Shown here piece after piece: positions 44,354 to 53,835 of a stretch of 64,000 nucleotides of DNA. The stretch's first letter is position 1. Each line of letters starts with the position of its first letter. The notes beneath the pieces were generated by a model, which worked only from the letters and a program-made list of their open reading frames with translations, searched no databases and was not told where the DNA came from. Origin of the DNA: Begonia masoniana (lineage: Eukaryota > Streptophyta > Magnoliopsida > Cucurbitales > Begoniaceae); the NCBI GenBank assembly GCA_022432975.1, contig CM039508.1, positions 25,151,397 through 25,215,396 on the forward strand. Direction: 5' to 3'. The position numbers and the translations under genes are program-made.

Positions 44354-44801
44354 TGGGCTGAAACTTTCATAAGCTTATGGGCTTTCCTTGTAGACCCATC
44401 CTCTCATGAGCTAAATTGATAATGTATGGCCCAATTTCCTCTTTAATTGTTCATGGGCTTGTTGCTCTTAAGGCTCATGAGTTTACCAAACACCTATGTC
44501 ACCAACTAATCCTAACCACACAATCTACCCCTAAATGCCTAATTATGCATGACTAAATATAAGGACTAAATGTTTGTCCAAAATTACATTAAAGGCCATT
44601 GTTTGCCAAATTAAAGTTAAACTAAAAATTATGCAATTAGCTCGGTTACACAATTGATGAAGGGAAGACAAATTCCCTCTTTAAAATTCCAAGCTATAAG
44701 TAAACATTTTTCCTACAAAATTCACAAACCAACTAGTAAATAAAATAGTCAAAATACATACCTTGGCTTGTGCTTGACGGTTAGGAATCGTAGGCACATC
44801 A
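44354..44801 (-). mobile_element. Composite element 5' LTR Y, outer part
   Basis: Continuation of 31940-32656 after the chromovirus. On the minus strand the LTR starts TGATGTGCC at 44801 beside TSD CTCTT. It matches 10842-11288. Confidence 0.85.
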
Positions 44802-44806
44802 CTCTT

Positions 44807-45222
44807 TGAGATTCTCTAGCTTTTTCCTAATCTTAAGACACAAGAGATCGTCTGACTTGAGCATCTCTTCGTATTTTTTTACAATTCGAGTCATCATGGT
44901 CTTTCGAATCATCTCGAACATTGTCAGAATCGGTTTGTCCCTAGCCGGCAATATAGCTGAATTGAAAGACTCACATAAATTGTTCAAACCCAAGTCGCAC
45001 TTGGGAATTAACGAAAATGCATTAGTAGCCCAACTGCTAGGCGGTGTTCGTCGAAGCCATGCATGGACATCCGGGTTTAGCTCATGCACTTTCCTAATTG
45101 CTATCTCAAAATATTCCCATATGGTTGCCCTTGCCACAGTTCACATAGCATCTCTATACGCTATGCCCCAAAAGCGTCCTTTGAAGTTTGCATACATATG
45201 TCTTTGGCAAAATAACTAGTAA
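44807..45222 (-). pseudogene. MULE transposase, central part
   Basis: Minus-strand frame with CQRHMYANFKGRFWG, an in-frame TGA replacing a conserved Trp (DAM*TVARAT), then ATIWEYFEIAIRKVHELNP, CDLGLNNLCESFNS and ARDKPILTMFEMIRK, ending KKLENLKE at the TSD. These are hallmark segments of plant MuDR-type transposases between the catalytic domain and the SWIM finger. The frame continues at 6554 when the composite element and one TSD are removed. Sequence upstream of CQRH is missing, as transposase similarity stops at 45222. Confidence 0.88.
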
Positions 45223-45694
45223 CCAGGTCATGATTCCTTGTCCTCTCTGATTGTATGGGATCATTAGATACTCGTTTGAAGTAGAGTTGAAAACATATAT
45301 TATGTTGTTTAGAAAATTTATTTGAACTTGGTTGAGTTCATATCCTGCAGGGAATTAAATAAGTATTTGTGATATTCTTTTTTGTGCATAGATAGTGGTG
45401 GAAATGAAGTAGCGTCATAACTTATAACCTGTATAAGACTAGTGGAATATTGGAATGTGTATGTAGGCATGTTATATAAGGTCCCAATTAATTTTCCTAT
45501 AAGTAGAGTATGTAAGCTGTGTAATTTGGGACAAATAACAACTTTTTAGATCCAAGTATTGCAAACATAAAGTATAAGTAACAATTGTATGATTGCTATT
45601 TTTATTGTCGTATAGTCTTTATTGTAGTGATGACTGATCTACAAAGTTCAACCGTCTCTTATACGAAGATTGAACTTGAAATTTTTGAATGCAG
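45223..45694 (+). other. SPX-MFS intron remnant joined to the MULE deletion breakpoint
   Basis: AT-rich sequence ending TTTTTGAATGCAG, an acceptor directly before an SPX-MFS exon. The exon(s) that should precede, coding for the first membrane helices, are absent. Confidence 0.55.
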
Positions 45695-45762
45695 ACTGGG
45701 TTCTGCTAGAGCTATCAACAGACGTTACATAACTGATTGTGTGCCACTGAAGTATCGAATGC
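45695..45762 (+). pseudogene. SPX-MFS exon, first part, cut by a Copia element
   Basis: Codes [20 protein letters not shown] then RM, matching the conserved loop of SPX-MFS transporters that normally reads G-L-G-S-A-R-A-(V/I)-N-R-R-Y. The frame is broken after ATG at 45761 by the Copia insertion and continues at 48962. Confidence 0.85.
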
Positions 45763-45805
45763 TGTTGGGAAAAACAACGAAACTTCGGCGGGAACGATAA
45801 TGATT

Positions 45806-46703
45806 TGTAGGGTCCCTCCTTAATGACGAAAGACCCGTGCAATAAATGGAGGTTGTCTCCAATAATTGCAAATGGATACAATGTCTCCATTGGCTGCGCT
45901 ACAAAGGAAGAAGTCTTCCTTTGCAGGCGCCTACATTCCTCATAAATGAGGAAGGTGTCTTGCAAAGGAAGAAGTCTTCCTTTGCAGGCGTCATGTCTGC
46001 ATGAGCCCTCTATAAATAGAGGCTTCAAAAGCATCCTGAAAAATGTAGATCCTAAGTGAATCCAAAGAGAAGTGAAATCTTCTATCTAAGAGAGAAGAAG
46101 AAAATCACTTTTGAGTGAAGAAGAAAAGAAATATAGTGAGGATTATTTTTTGGATGGAGAAAAAAGAAAGAGTCTGAGAGAAAAAAAGGTGTTATACGTT
46201 TGAGTACGGTAAGAGTGGTGATTTATCTTACTGAATATTTTCTAGGATATTCATATCTAGAAAAATATTGTAAATCCTATTTTTTTTAGTGAGATCTTTC
46301 TGGACTTGGTCCATGTGGTTTTTTCCTTATTTGAGTTTTCAGGCAAAATTCTCGGTGTTCATTTTAGCCATTATTTCTCTTACTTTTTGGCCATTATAAT
46401 TTTACGGCAGTGAAAAAATATTCCAGGTATTTTTCAGATCGCATATGCTATCGTTTCCCGTACCGCTTAGTTAGTAGTGTAATTGTACTGTGTAAGTAAG
46501 TTCTGTCTAAGAGACTAGAATTTAAGTGGACCGTTTGTGACCCTCTAGTCTTTCCTAAAAACTTACTTGGAAAGGTAATTATGTCTAAGGAGATTGTCAA
46601 GAGCATTTTTTCCTGGAAATTATCCTGATCAATATTTTTCACATTTTACAGTGGTACTATTATTATTATCGTTCCCGCCAAAGTTTCGTTGTTTTTCCCA
46701 ACA
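45806..46703 (+). mobile_element. 5' LTR of the Copia element
   Basis: TGTAGGGTCCCTCC to TTTTTCCCAACA, followed by PBS TGGTATCAGAGC at 46706-46717. CTATAAATAGAGG (about 46012-46024) is a clear TATA box. The 43 bases before it (45763-45805) are the extra inverted copy. Confidence 0.85.
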
Positions 46704-46726
46704 AGTGGTATCAGAGCGAGATTATT

Positions 46727-48050
46727 ATGGCGGGAAAGATTGAAATCAAAAAATTCAACGGAAATAATTTCTTCCAGTGGAAATTAAAAATGAAGGCGCT
46801 ATTGCGGAGAGATGATTGTGCTATGGCCATCGGCGACAGGCCTACGAACGTTGAAGACGAGAAATTGAACAAATCAGATGGGAATGCATATTCCTCGGAT
46901 ACGAAAGTGATGCATTCGGATATAGGCTTTGGGATCCGATTGACAAGAAGATTGTCAGAAGCCGGAATGCATATTCCTCGAATACGAAAGTGATGCATTC
47001 GGATATAGACTTTGGGATCCAATTGACAAGAAAATTGTCAAAAGTTGAGATGTTGTCTTCTTTGAAGATCAGACCATTCAAGACAAGAAGAAAGATATCA
47101 CTGATGAACATCCAATAAAAGTTGGTATGGAGAAATCAACTTTTGACGATGGAGATGCTGGAGAATCCAGTGATCAAGCAACTATTGATGTTGTCCATGG
47201 AGAAACAGAGACTTCTCCTAAACCAGTTGCAGAACTAGAGTTAAAAAAGGTCAACAAGAGATCGTTGATCATCAAGAAAATACTCTGTAAACGAGTATGT
47301 GATGATCCCTGATGGCGATGAATCTGAGTGCTATGAAGAAACTATGAAGCATCAACAAAAGATGAACTGGTTAGATGCGATGCAAGATGCGATGCAAGAT
47401 GAGATGAGATCATTGCATGAGAACCATACTTATGAATTGGTTCAGCTTCCAAATGAGAGAAAGGCACCGAAGACCCAATGGATTATACAGTGACAGATAA
47501 TAAGGCTAGGAAATTTTTTAAATTCACCTTCTAAGAGAAAGATTAAAAAGACTCTGAAAAAGTCAAGTTCTCAGGTAAAATTCAAGTTGGGATATGAGAG
47601 TATATCAGAGCCGGTGAGTCAGTCTATTATAGATGTTTCAGTTTCACGTCAGAATGATATCGTCAAAGGCAGAATCATGTGGAAAGTTAAAGCTCCGGGG
47701 CGATATGATGAAACAGTGAGTTATGTGTTAAATGTGTTTGAAGGTAACAATTCTTGTGTGAGGTCTTCAACATATTCAAATGCAGTTTGGTGCAACAACT
47801 CTAATAGCTCAGTGGTGGCCAGAGCGCTATTCATCTCTCCAAGAATTCTTCATTTCATTCGATGTCCAAACATATTGATGTGAAGTATCATTGGATTTGA
47901 GAGTTGCTCGAGACGAAGCAGTTGCACTTGAAGTAAGTGCACGCCAGTGAGAGCATATTGGATATGTTGACGAAGGCTTTGCCAAAGGAGAAGCTCGAGG
48001 CCTGTAAACAAAGAACGGGTTTTGTTAGAGATTCCTCATCATAAGTCGGG
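46727..48050 (+). pseudogene. Copia gag-pol remnant with large internal deletions
   Basis: A gag N-terminus (EIKKFNGNNFFQWKLKMKAL, about 46727-46870) is fused to the integrase C-terminal tail (FLGYESDAFGYRLWDPIDKK), which is tandemly duplicated (about 46881-46969 and 46970-47058). RT N-terminal sequence follows (MNWLDAMQDAMQDEMRSLHE ... TYELVQLP, about 47300-47490), then unassigned sequence, then the RNase H end (SKHIDVKYHWI ... LTKALPKEKLEAC, about 47865-48010). Several frames and stops are involved. No catalytic domain is complete. Confidence 0.85.
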
Positions 48051-48060
48051 AGGGGCACTT

Positions 48061-48961
48061 TGTAGGGTCCCTCCTTAATGATGAGGGACCCATGCAATAA
48101 ATGGAGGTTGTCTCCATTAATTGCAAATGGATACAACATCTCCATTGGCTGCGCTGCAAAGGATGCTTTATAGGCGCCTACCTTCCTCATAAATGAGGAA
48201 GGTGTCTCGCAAAGGAAGAAGTCTTCCTTTGTAGGCATCCTGTCTGCATGAGCCCTCTATAAATAGAGGCTTCAAACAGACAATCGAGCATCCCAAAAAA
48301 TGTAGATCCTAAGTGGATCCGAAGAGAAGTGAAATCTTCTATCTAAGAGAGAAGAAGAAAATCACTTCTGAGTGAAGAGAAAGAGAAAAATAGTGATGAT
48401 TATTTTTTAGAGAGAGAAAAAAGAAAGAGTCTGAGAGAAAAATAGGTGTCGTATGTTTGAATACGGTAAGAGTGGTGATTTATCTTAGTGAATATTTTTT
48501 AGGATATTCGATATCTAGAAAAATATTGTAAATCCTATTTTTCATAGTGAGATCTTTCTAGACTCGGTCCCTGTGGTTTTTTCCTTATTTGGGTTTCCAC
48601 ATAAAATTCTCGGTGTTCATTTTAGCCATTATTTCTCTTACTTCTTGACCATTATAATTTTACAACAGTGGAAAAATATTTCATGTATTTTTCAGATCAT
48701 ATCTACTATCGTTTCTCGTACCACTTGGTTAATAGTGTAATTGTACTATGTAAGTAAGTTCTGTCTAGGAGACTGAAATTTAAGTGGATCGTTTGTGACC
48801 CTCAAGCCTTTCCTGGGAACTTACTTGGAAAGGTAATTCTGTCTAAAGAGATTGCCAAGTGCATTCTTTCTTGGGAATTATCGTGATCAGTACTTTCCAC
48901 GTTTTACAGTGGTGGTATTATTATTATCTTTCCTGCCAAAGTTTCGTTGTTTTTCCCAACA
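48061..48961 (+). mobile_element. 3' LTR of the Copia element
   Basis: 901 bp, TGTAGGGTCC to TTTTTCCCAACA, preceded by a purine-rich tract GGGAGGGGCACTT (48048-48060). It diverges from the 5' LTR by numerous substitutions, so the insertion is not recent. Confidence 0.87.
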
Positions 48962-49167
48962 AATGAAAGCCTCAGCTGCTTTTGTTAATGCAAATGCTCT
49001 TGGAATGGCTTGAGGTCCTGCTCTAGCCGGATGCCTACAAACTAATTTCATGATTTACAAGATCACGGTTAACGCAGAGACTATGCCGGGATGGGTGGTA
49101 ATGTCCTTCTCTTTTCATCTGCATAGCCTCCATTGTTGCCACCTGCTTTGCCTACAATTCTATTTAA
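48962..49167 (+). pseudogene. SPX-MFS exon remainder fused to the final C-terminal codons
   Basis: From 48966 the frame reads KASAAFVNANALGMA, TGA stop at 49011-49013, then GPALAGCLQTNF and TMPGWV, the conserved SPX-MFS segment around helix 6. After TMPGWV (donor-like GTAATG at 49098) the sequence jumps in another frame to PSLFICIASIVATCFAYNSI and a stop at 49165-49167, which is the C-terminal end of the family. About half the protein and its exons are deleted between. The gene is dead. Confidence 0.87.
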
Positions 49168-49490
49168 TTTTTCTATTTTTCTCATTCTTTTTTGTTTCTT
49201 ATTTATTCCCATTATTTTCGGCCTGTACTCATGCTCTATTATTAATAAAATATCAATTATGATTTTGTGGTTTGATGCTATGACAAATTTCAAACCATTT
49301 AAAATAGTTGAAGTTAATTTATCTCATTTATGTAGTTTTTAACAACTTTACATTTATATTCTAATGATGTATGTCTATTATTGGTACAATTGATCTATTA
49401 ATTATTATAGTTATTAATTTTATTTTGACATTTCTTCTATTTTTTGTGCTGCACTATTAGAAATAATTTTTTTTTACAGATGTTTGGTGA
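49168..49490 (+). other. SPX-MFS 3' flank with AATAAA
   Basis: T-rich 3'-UTR-like sequence with AATAAA at 49244-49249. Nothing else recognised. Confidence 0.5.
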
Positions 49491-49494
49491 CCAC

Positions 49495-49965
49495 CCTCCA
49501 AAATTTATGTTGATTATTTCGCTTTTATCTTATTTTTGTTGATTATTTCACCAAATATACGTGGTTTTATCCTCTCCAACAAGAATAAGATGTCTCCTCT
49601 ATTTTGAAACGCTACAAGATCTTAGTTGAAAATTTTTTTCAACAAAAATTATAAACAGTTTATTTATTTTGATGAATGGGGGGAGGGGAGAATTTCAAAT
49701 CTTAGGTCACAAACTATCGAAATTTGGCATTACATATTAGAAACCGGAATTACATTTTTGGACTTTTGCCTTCCAATCCTTATAACAAAATCTTTCAAAC
49801 AAACAGAAACCTTACAAAATTGAAAGTTTTTGGATGCCTGTGTTACCTAAGGCAAAGACCCTACCCTGCTCATAAACTCCAACCTCGTTCAACACCATGT
49901 ATAGCTATTCCCTCCTACATAATGCCTATCAATGCTAAAGTTAACTATATTGAAAATAATTAATA
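49495..49965 (+). pseudogene. Copia integrase relic
   Basis: Frame-shifted fragments read VDYFTKYTWFYPLQQE near 49530-49590 and LTKLKVFGCLCYLRQRPYPA ... RSTPC near 49800-49910. These are the integrase core and C-terminal motifs of a Copia element of a different lineage from 45763-48961. Heavily decayed; no LTRs visible. Confidence 0.7.
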
Positions 49966-50879
49966 ATATATGCCTTCTTAAGACGGGTAAATAAGATAAT
50001 CTTGCACACACATTAGGATGGTTGTCAAAATGAGATGAAGCATAATTTTTTTTTCTAAAAATTGAATTTAAAATTACAAATTTATTTGAATTTTCCTGTA
50101 ATTTTAATGTGTGATTTGGTGTATAAAGAAGAAAATGAGAAAAAAAAAAGGAATTACAGGGTTGAAATCCCACGTCCAAAAAAAGAGAGAATAAATAGAG
50201 AAGAAGTCTATTGAATTTACCGTAATGATTTTACCTCAATAGGTATGCCCAATAGATGGGCTGGGCCGCTGGGGAGAGAAAGGGGGTTGGGGGGAGGGGT
50301 AGCAGTCCGGTTCTATAAGCCAGGCCCATCGATCCAACGAGCGGGCTGGCCCGTTAACCCACTTTGTAATGATCTAGGGACGGACTGGAACAGAAACATC
50401 GGGTCGTACGACCCAATTCGCAAAAAGAAACATGCTAACACAAACCAAGACTAAGTTTGCACCGGAAGTCTTTAAAGTAAATATAAAGCTAAAGCCCACA
50501 TGTGAAAGTTCACATAGTGAAATCCCAAATAGATAATGCAATACAATAAATACTCAAAAGCATTCAAGCATGTAAAGAATAGTATAAGATTTTTTACTGA
50601 GTAAGTCGTTCACCCCAAAGACCTCTATTTCTCTGGTGTTGCTATGCTCGTTGAGAAGTGGACCTCCTTCTTCGTTCTTTTCTTTATTTTTCTCAAGTGT
50701 CATTAGTTGTTCCGGTGAGAAAATTATTTTATTTATTTCTCCTTATCCTATTCTGGATGAGACTTTTGGGTGTTTGGATTGGATTTCCCATCATAGTTAA
50801 GTTGGATTGGAGGTTTGTCAATTAACCTCTGAAATGTCTAATTTAGATTGATATTTGTAAATGCAAAGATTTGCATATG
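49966..50879. other. AT-rich intergenic sequence, no gene seen
   Basis: A GC-rich island at 50240-50390 gives a short open frame without recognisable features. The remainder is AT-rich. Confidence 0.5.
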
Positions 50880-51133
50880 TGTTGGCATTTGATTTTTTGG
50901 CAATTTATTATGAAAATAATATTTTATTTACAATTATTCAAATTGGTGATTTATTTCTTGGCGATCAAGAAATAGCTTATTCAGATTATTGGAAGGTATT
51001 ATATGAGCAATCATGATGATTCTGTGGAAGAGAAAAATAAGGAAACAAGAATATTAGGGAAGTTATTTCCAAAAACTTAAGGCACTTGTTTTTTGGAAAA
51101 CTTTTATTTGGAAAGCAGATTTGATGAAGATTT
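50880..51133 (+). mobile_element. Possible Copia-type LTR, left part, split by the young chromovirus
   Basis: TGTTGGCATTTG at 50880 is a plausible LTR start. The sequence is interrupted at 51133 (TSD GATTT) and resumes at 60914. The exact start is uncertain. Confidence 0.35.
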
Positions 51134-52134
51134 TGTAATATCCGGTTTGTACGGACCTTTGATTATATTATTATTATATTATTAGTGACATTTTTGGTAA
51201 ATATGTCAAATCAGGTCCGTTTCACAAAAGGAAAGCGTCATTACGATTCTAACGAATAATAAGAATTTTAAGGAATTTACGAAAATTTTCGGAGATCAAA
51301 CACTACATTCCGAGTAAATACGCTTTTCGTAATGTAAAAGACGTTCTCGTAAAAATAGCAAACGAGGTCCAAATTGCGAACGGACAGTTTTAATAAATCT
51401 CTGGCAATGAATAGAAGTTGTTGGCAAAATATGGAACTTTCGAGAATCCGAATAGTTGGACGATTAACGAACCGAAGGACGAAACAAAATAGAAATAAGA
51501 GCTAAGGGCAATTTGGTAATTTGCCAAATCAAATTATTAAATAACCTCACTTTTCTCTCTTTTCTTCACTTCCTCTCTTTCTCTTCTCTGGAATTCACGA
51601 ACAGAGAGCTTTCTCTCACGCGAGCCGCCGACGCCTTTCCCTATTCCGACTCCGTCCGACCTCCGATCAACCCGTTTTCTTCACGGTTTCTCATCCTCTC
51701 GCTACCCTCGGTATGTACCTACAATCTCTGAACGTTTATTTCGAGTTCTCGGTTCGATTTAGAGTTAGGGTTTCAAATTAGGGTTTCGGTATTTTTCGCT
51801 AAAAACGCAAATTAGGGCTCGTAATTAATAGGTTAGCCTCGATTAAGTATATATCGAACGTATTGAACGTTATTGGACGAAGAAAAGTCGATTTGTGAAA
51901 AAGTTATAAATTGGTAAAATTTCGGGTTTTAGGGGAAAACTCGTTAACTTGGATAATCGAGCTATAACTAATGTTCGAAAAGCTTTAATTAGCTAAGTGA
52001 AGAATTTAGGAGAATTCTTTAGCTAAGTTTTGAAATTTGGACATTTATGGTTTAAATTGGTTTTAACGGCAAATATCGTGTTTTGTCTCAGACACGACTC
52101 CCGTGGACGAAGTTTGAAATCCAGCGCGCTCAAG

Positions 52135-52703
52135 GTAAGTTCTCGTGACTTGCTTGACCGAAAGGTCTACACCATACTTCGTCGTCGCATCAAGGATCCT
52201 TGAGGGTTCCTTGTTTTACGTTGTTTAGGTTGGGTAGTTAGGTTAATTGTTTATAGGTTATGTTATATTGTCTGCTGATATGAACTGTTCATGCATCACG
52301 GTTTTCGAAAGTCATGAAAAGGAATTTCTGCACGTGTTTTTAAGAAAAGGAACGTATATCTGAAATGAAATCTGTAACGGAATCTGAATGAATAAACGTA
52401 ATCTGTCTGTTTCTGGTCACGCGGGATGGGGCTCAAGCACGGCTGTGCGTGTTGCAAGCGTGTACCCCCCCTCTCTAGGTGGAAAGGGTAGTCCGACCGC
52501 TGGATGGGCCCTCTCCGCTTAGTGGGTAGAGGTTTCGGTGACAATTCTGTCTGTCTGTGACGTAATGAATCTGTAAATCTGTAAATCTGTGATCTGAATC
52601 TGAATCTGTCATGCATGTTTTCTGAACGACATCTGCACGCATGCATCTGCATTTACGTAGCTTACTGAGATTTCAATATCTCATATGTGTCTGTATGGTG
52701 TAG
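52135..52703 (+). promoter_or_regulatory. Predicted LTR-leader intron with GAAA stem-loop (family delta)
   Basis: Donor CTCAAG|GTAAGTTC, then GACCGAAAGGTC: 4-bp stem closing a GNRA-type GAAA loop in the place where other families have a UUCG-type loop. CTACACCA follows. Further on are GCAC-GGCT-GTGC and a C-rich tract. CTTACTGAG (branch-point-like) and GGTGTAG|GTG end the block. The 3' LTR copy is 59344-59940. Confidence 0.5.
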
Positions 52704-53010
52704 GTGATCTGCTAGGTGACGTAGATCCAGGTGAGGACGACGTTCCTCCTCCTGATGTCGGAGGCAGTTGATGGATGATGCTCGTGGGAGTGCGCTGAGT
52801 AGTCGAGGCGCGATACGACCCGTGGGGATGTATGTATGGACTCTGGGGTTATTTTGGGATGTATTGATCTGATAATTGTATAGAATATTTAGGTTGTTTG
52901 GATCTGGATAGGACTTAGATAACGTTTTGGTAATTGTATGTAAAACGTTTTGGTTTAAATACTTAAGTTATATGAAAAATGTTTTGAAATGTTGTTTGTA
53001 GGTTGATACG

Positions 53011-53428
53011 GATAGCTCGGTTTTTAGAGCTATCCACGCAGTTGGATTTCGCAAAGTCTGACTCGAGTCGATTGAATTTAGAATACGTTTTAGTTTTAAT
53101 GGGTGGAGTTGAGATTTAGGTTGTGAATCATGGCAATGTCAATGTAAAGGAGGAATGTCGTGCTCTCTGGAAATCGGATTCCAGAGAGCTATGTTGTAAA
53201 GTGTTATATGAAGTAAATTGCATTAAGTGTCGAAGTGGTGAAATGGTGAAGTGGAGAAGAGAGAGGATCGCTGCATAGTGCAGCGATCGATCTCTGCTAT
53301 TCAGCAGAGATCGATCGCCGCCCTTATGCTTGGGTGCAGCGATCGATCTCTGCTGAAAGCAGAGATCGATCGCTTGTAGCAAGCAAGCCTCCAGCGATCG
53401 ATCTCTGCCAATTGCAGAGATCGATCGC
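53011..53428 (+). repeat. Cassette of six perfect hairpins near the LTR 3' end
   Basis: Perfect stems: 53011-53034 (8 bp), 53162-53189 (11 bp), 53266-53288 (9 bp, overlapping the next), 53283-53318 (16 bp, loop ATTC), 53339-53373 (16 bp, loop GAA), 53394-53428 (15 bp, loop CAATT). The last three share the stem GCGATCGATCTCTGC. Identical in the 3' LTR near 60250-60666. Confidence 0.97.
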
Positions 53429-53675
53429 CCCTTCCCCTTTTTGCCAAACGGACGGTTCTGCCCTCCCATTTCTAAATTGTTTTAAATAAGTTTTATTAAT
53501 AGTTTTAGTTTATATTTCAAATGATTTACCAAACGAATTTCGATTTCGATTCCGGTTTCGGTTTCGATTTCAAGTCCGCTTTAATGTTACGTTTTAAAGT
53601 TTTATTTAAAATGTAAAAATAAAAATGAAAAATTTATACGGGTAAATGGGTACGGACTCAGGGGTGTTACATTTA

Positions 53676-53687
53676 TGGTATCAGAGC
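53676..53687 (+). other. Primer-binding site, initiator tRNA-Met
   Basis: TGGTATCAGAGC, five bases after the LTR end. Confidence 0.95.
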
Positions 53688-53835
53688 CCCCGGGTTTTAA
53701 AATCGATTCTGTAGACTGCTCGACTGCACAGCCACTACGCGGACATCCTTCATCAACTGTAAGTCTTTTTATAGCTTTATTTGATTTTGTTTCTTAGAGA
53801 TTACTTGTTTTAAATTTTATAGGATTTTTATAAAT

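Larger units (their letters stand above)
6560..44801 (-). mobile_element. Composite minus-strand Ty3-type LTR element with three LTRs, TSD CTCTT
   Basis: TSD CTCTT lies at 6555-6559 and 44802-44806, and the MULE transposase frame reads through when everything between is removed. In minus-strand order it holds a 5' LTR of subfamily Y (44801-44354 plus 32656-31940), PBS (31937-31926), leader, an unknown repeat-built protein (20709-19299 plus 12082-11183), a Y LTR cut short at 10546, a second leader, a broken Gag (9393-8527), an unknown frame (8502-7636) and a 3' LTR of related subfamily X (7820-6560). It appears non-autonomous: no protease, RT, RNase H or integrase is visible. It hosts three independent LTR insertions. 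Confidence 0.75.
1610..45222 (-). mobile_element. Mutator-like element (MULE), right-truncated, carrying nested insertions
   Basis: The left terminus GGGAAATTACCAGTTTAG starts inside the SPX-MFS exon. After removing nested elements, what remains is 1610-3008, 5768-6554 and 44807-45222. The transposase is encoded on the minus strand, so its 3' side faces the left terminus. Homology stops at about 45222 in mid-transposase. Beyond it lies SPX-MFS intron sequence, so the N-terminal half, the right terminus and several SPX-MFS exons were lost together. No partner terminus or 9-bp TSD can therefore be shown. Confidence 0.7.
45763..48961 (+). mobile_element. Internally deleted Copia (Tnt1/Tork-like) element in an SPX-MFS exon
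   Basis: Flanks are AATGC (45758-45762) and AATGA (48962-48966), a TSD matching in 4 of 5 bases that also joins the SPX-MFS frame. The interior is only about 1.36 kb instead of the usual ~4 kb. The outer 5' end begins TGTTGGGAAAAACAACGAAAC, an inverted copy of the LTR 3' end, giving a terminal inverted repeat of ~40 bp that the 3' LTR lacks at its own 5' side. Confidence 0.85.
51134..53671 (+). mobile_element. 5' LTR (family delta)
   Basis: 2538 bp, TGTAATATCCGG to GGGGTGTTACA. Intron-like block 52135-52703. Stem-loop GACC-GAAA-GGTC plus CTACACCA at 52162-52181. Near the 3' end is a cassette of perfect hairpins at 53011-53428. Confidence 0.95.

Noticed and set aside
52296..52652. 118-codon minus-strand frame duplicated at 59533-59889
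   Set aside because: Lies in the predicted LTR intron block, is antisense, and has low-complexity composition from CTGAATCTG-type repeats; duplication is only LTR identity.
53128..53469. 113-codon minus-strand frame, duplicated at 60365-60706
   Set aside because: It is the translation of the hairpin cassette in both LTRs; repeated DRSL-type peptides come from palindromes.
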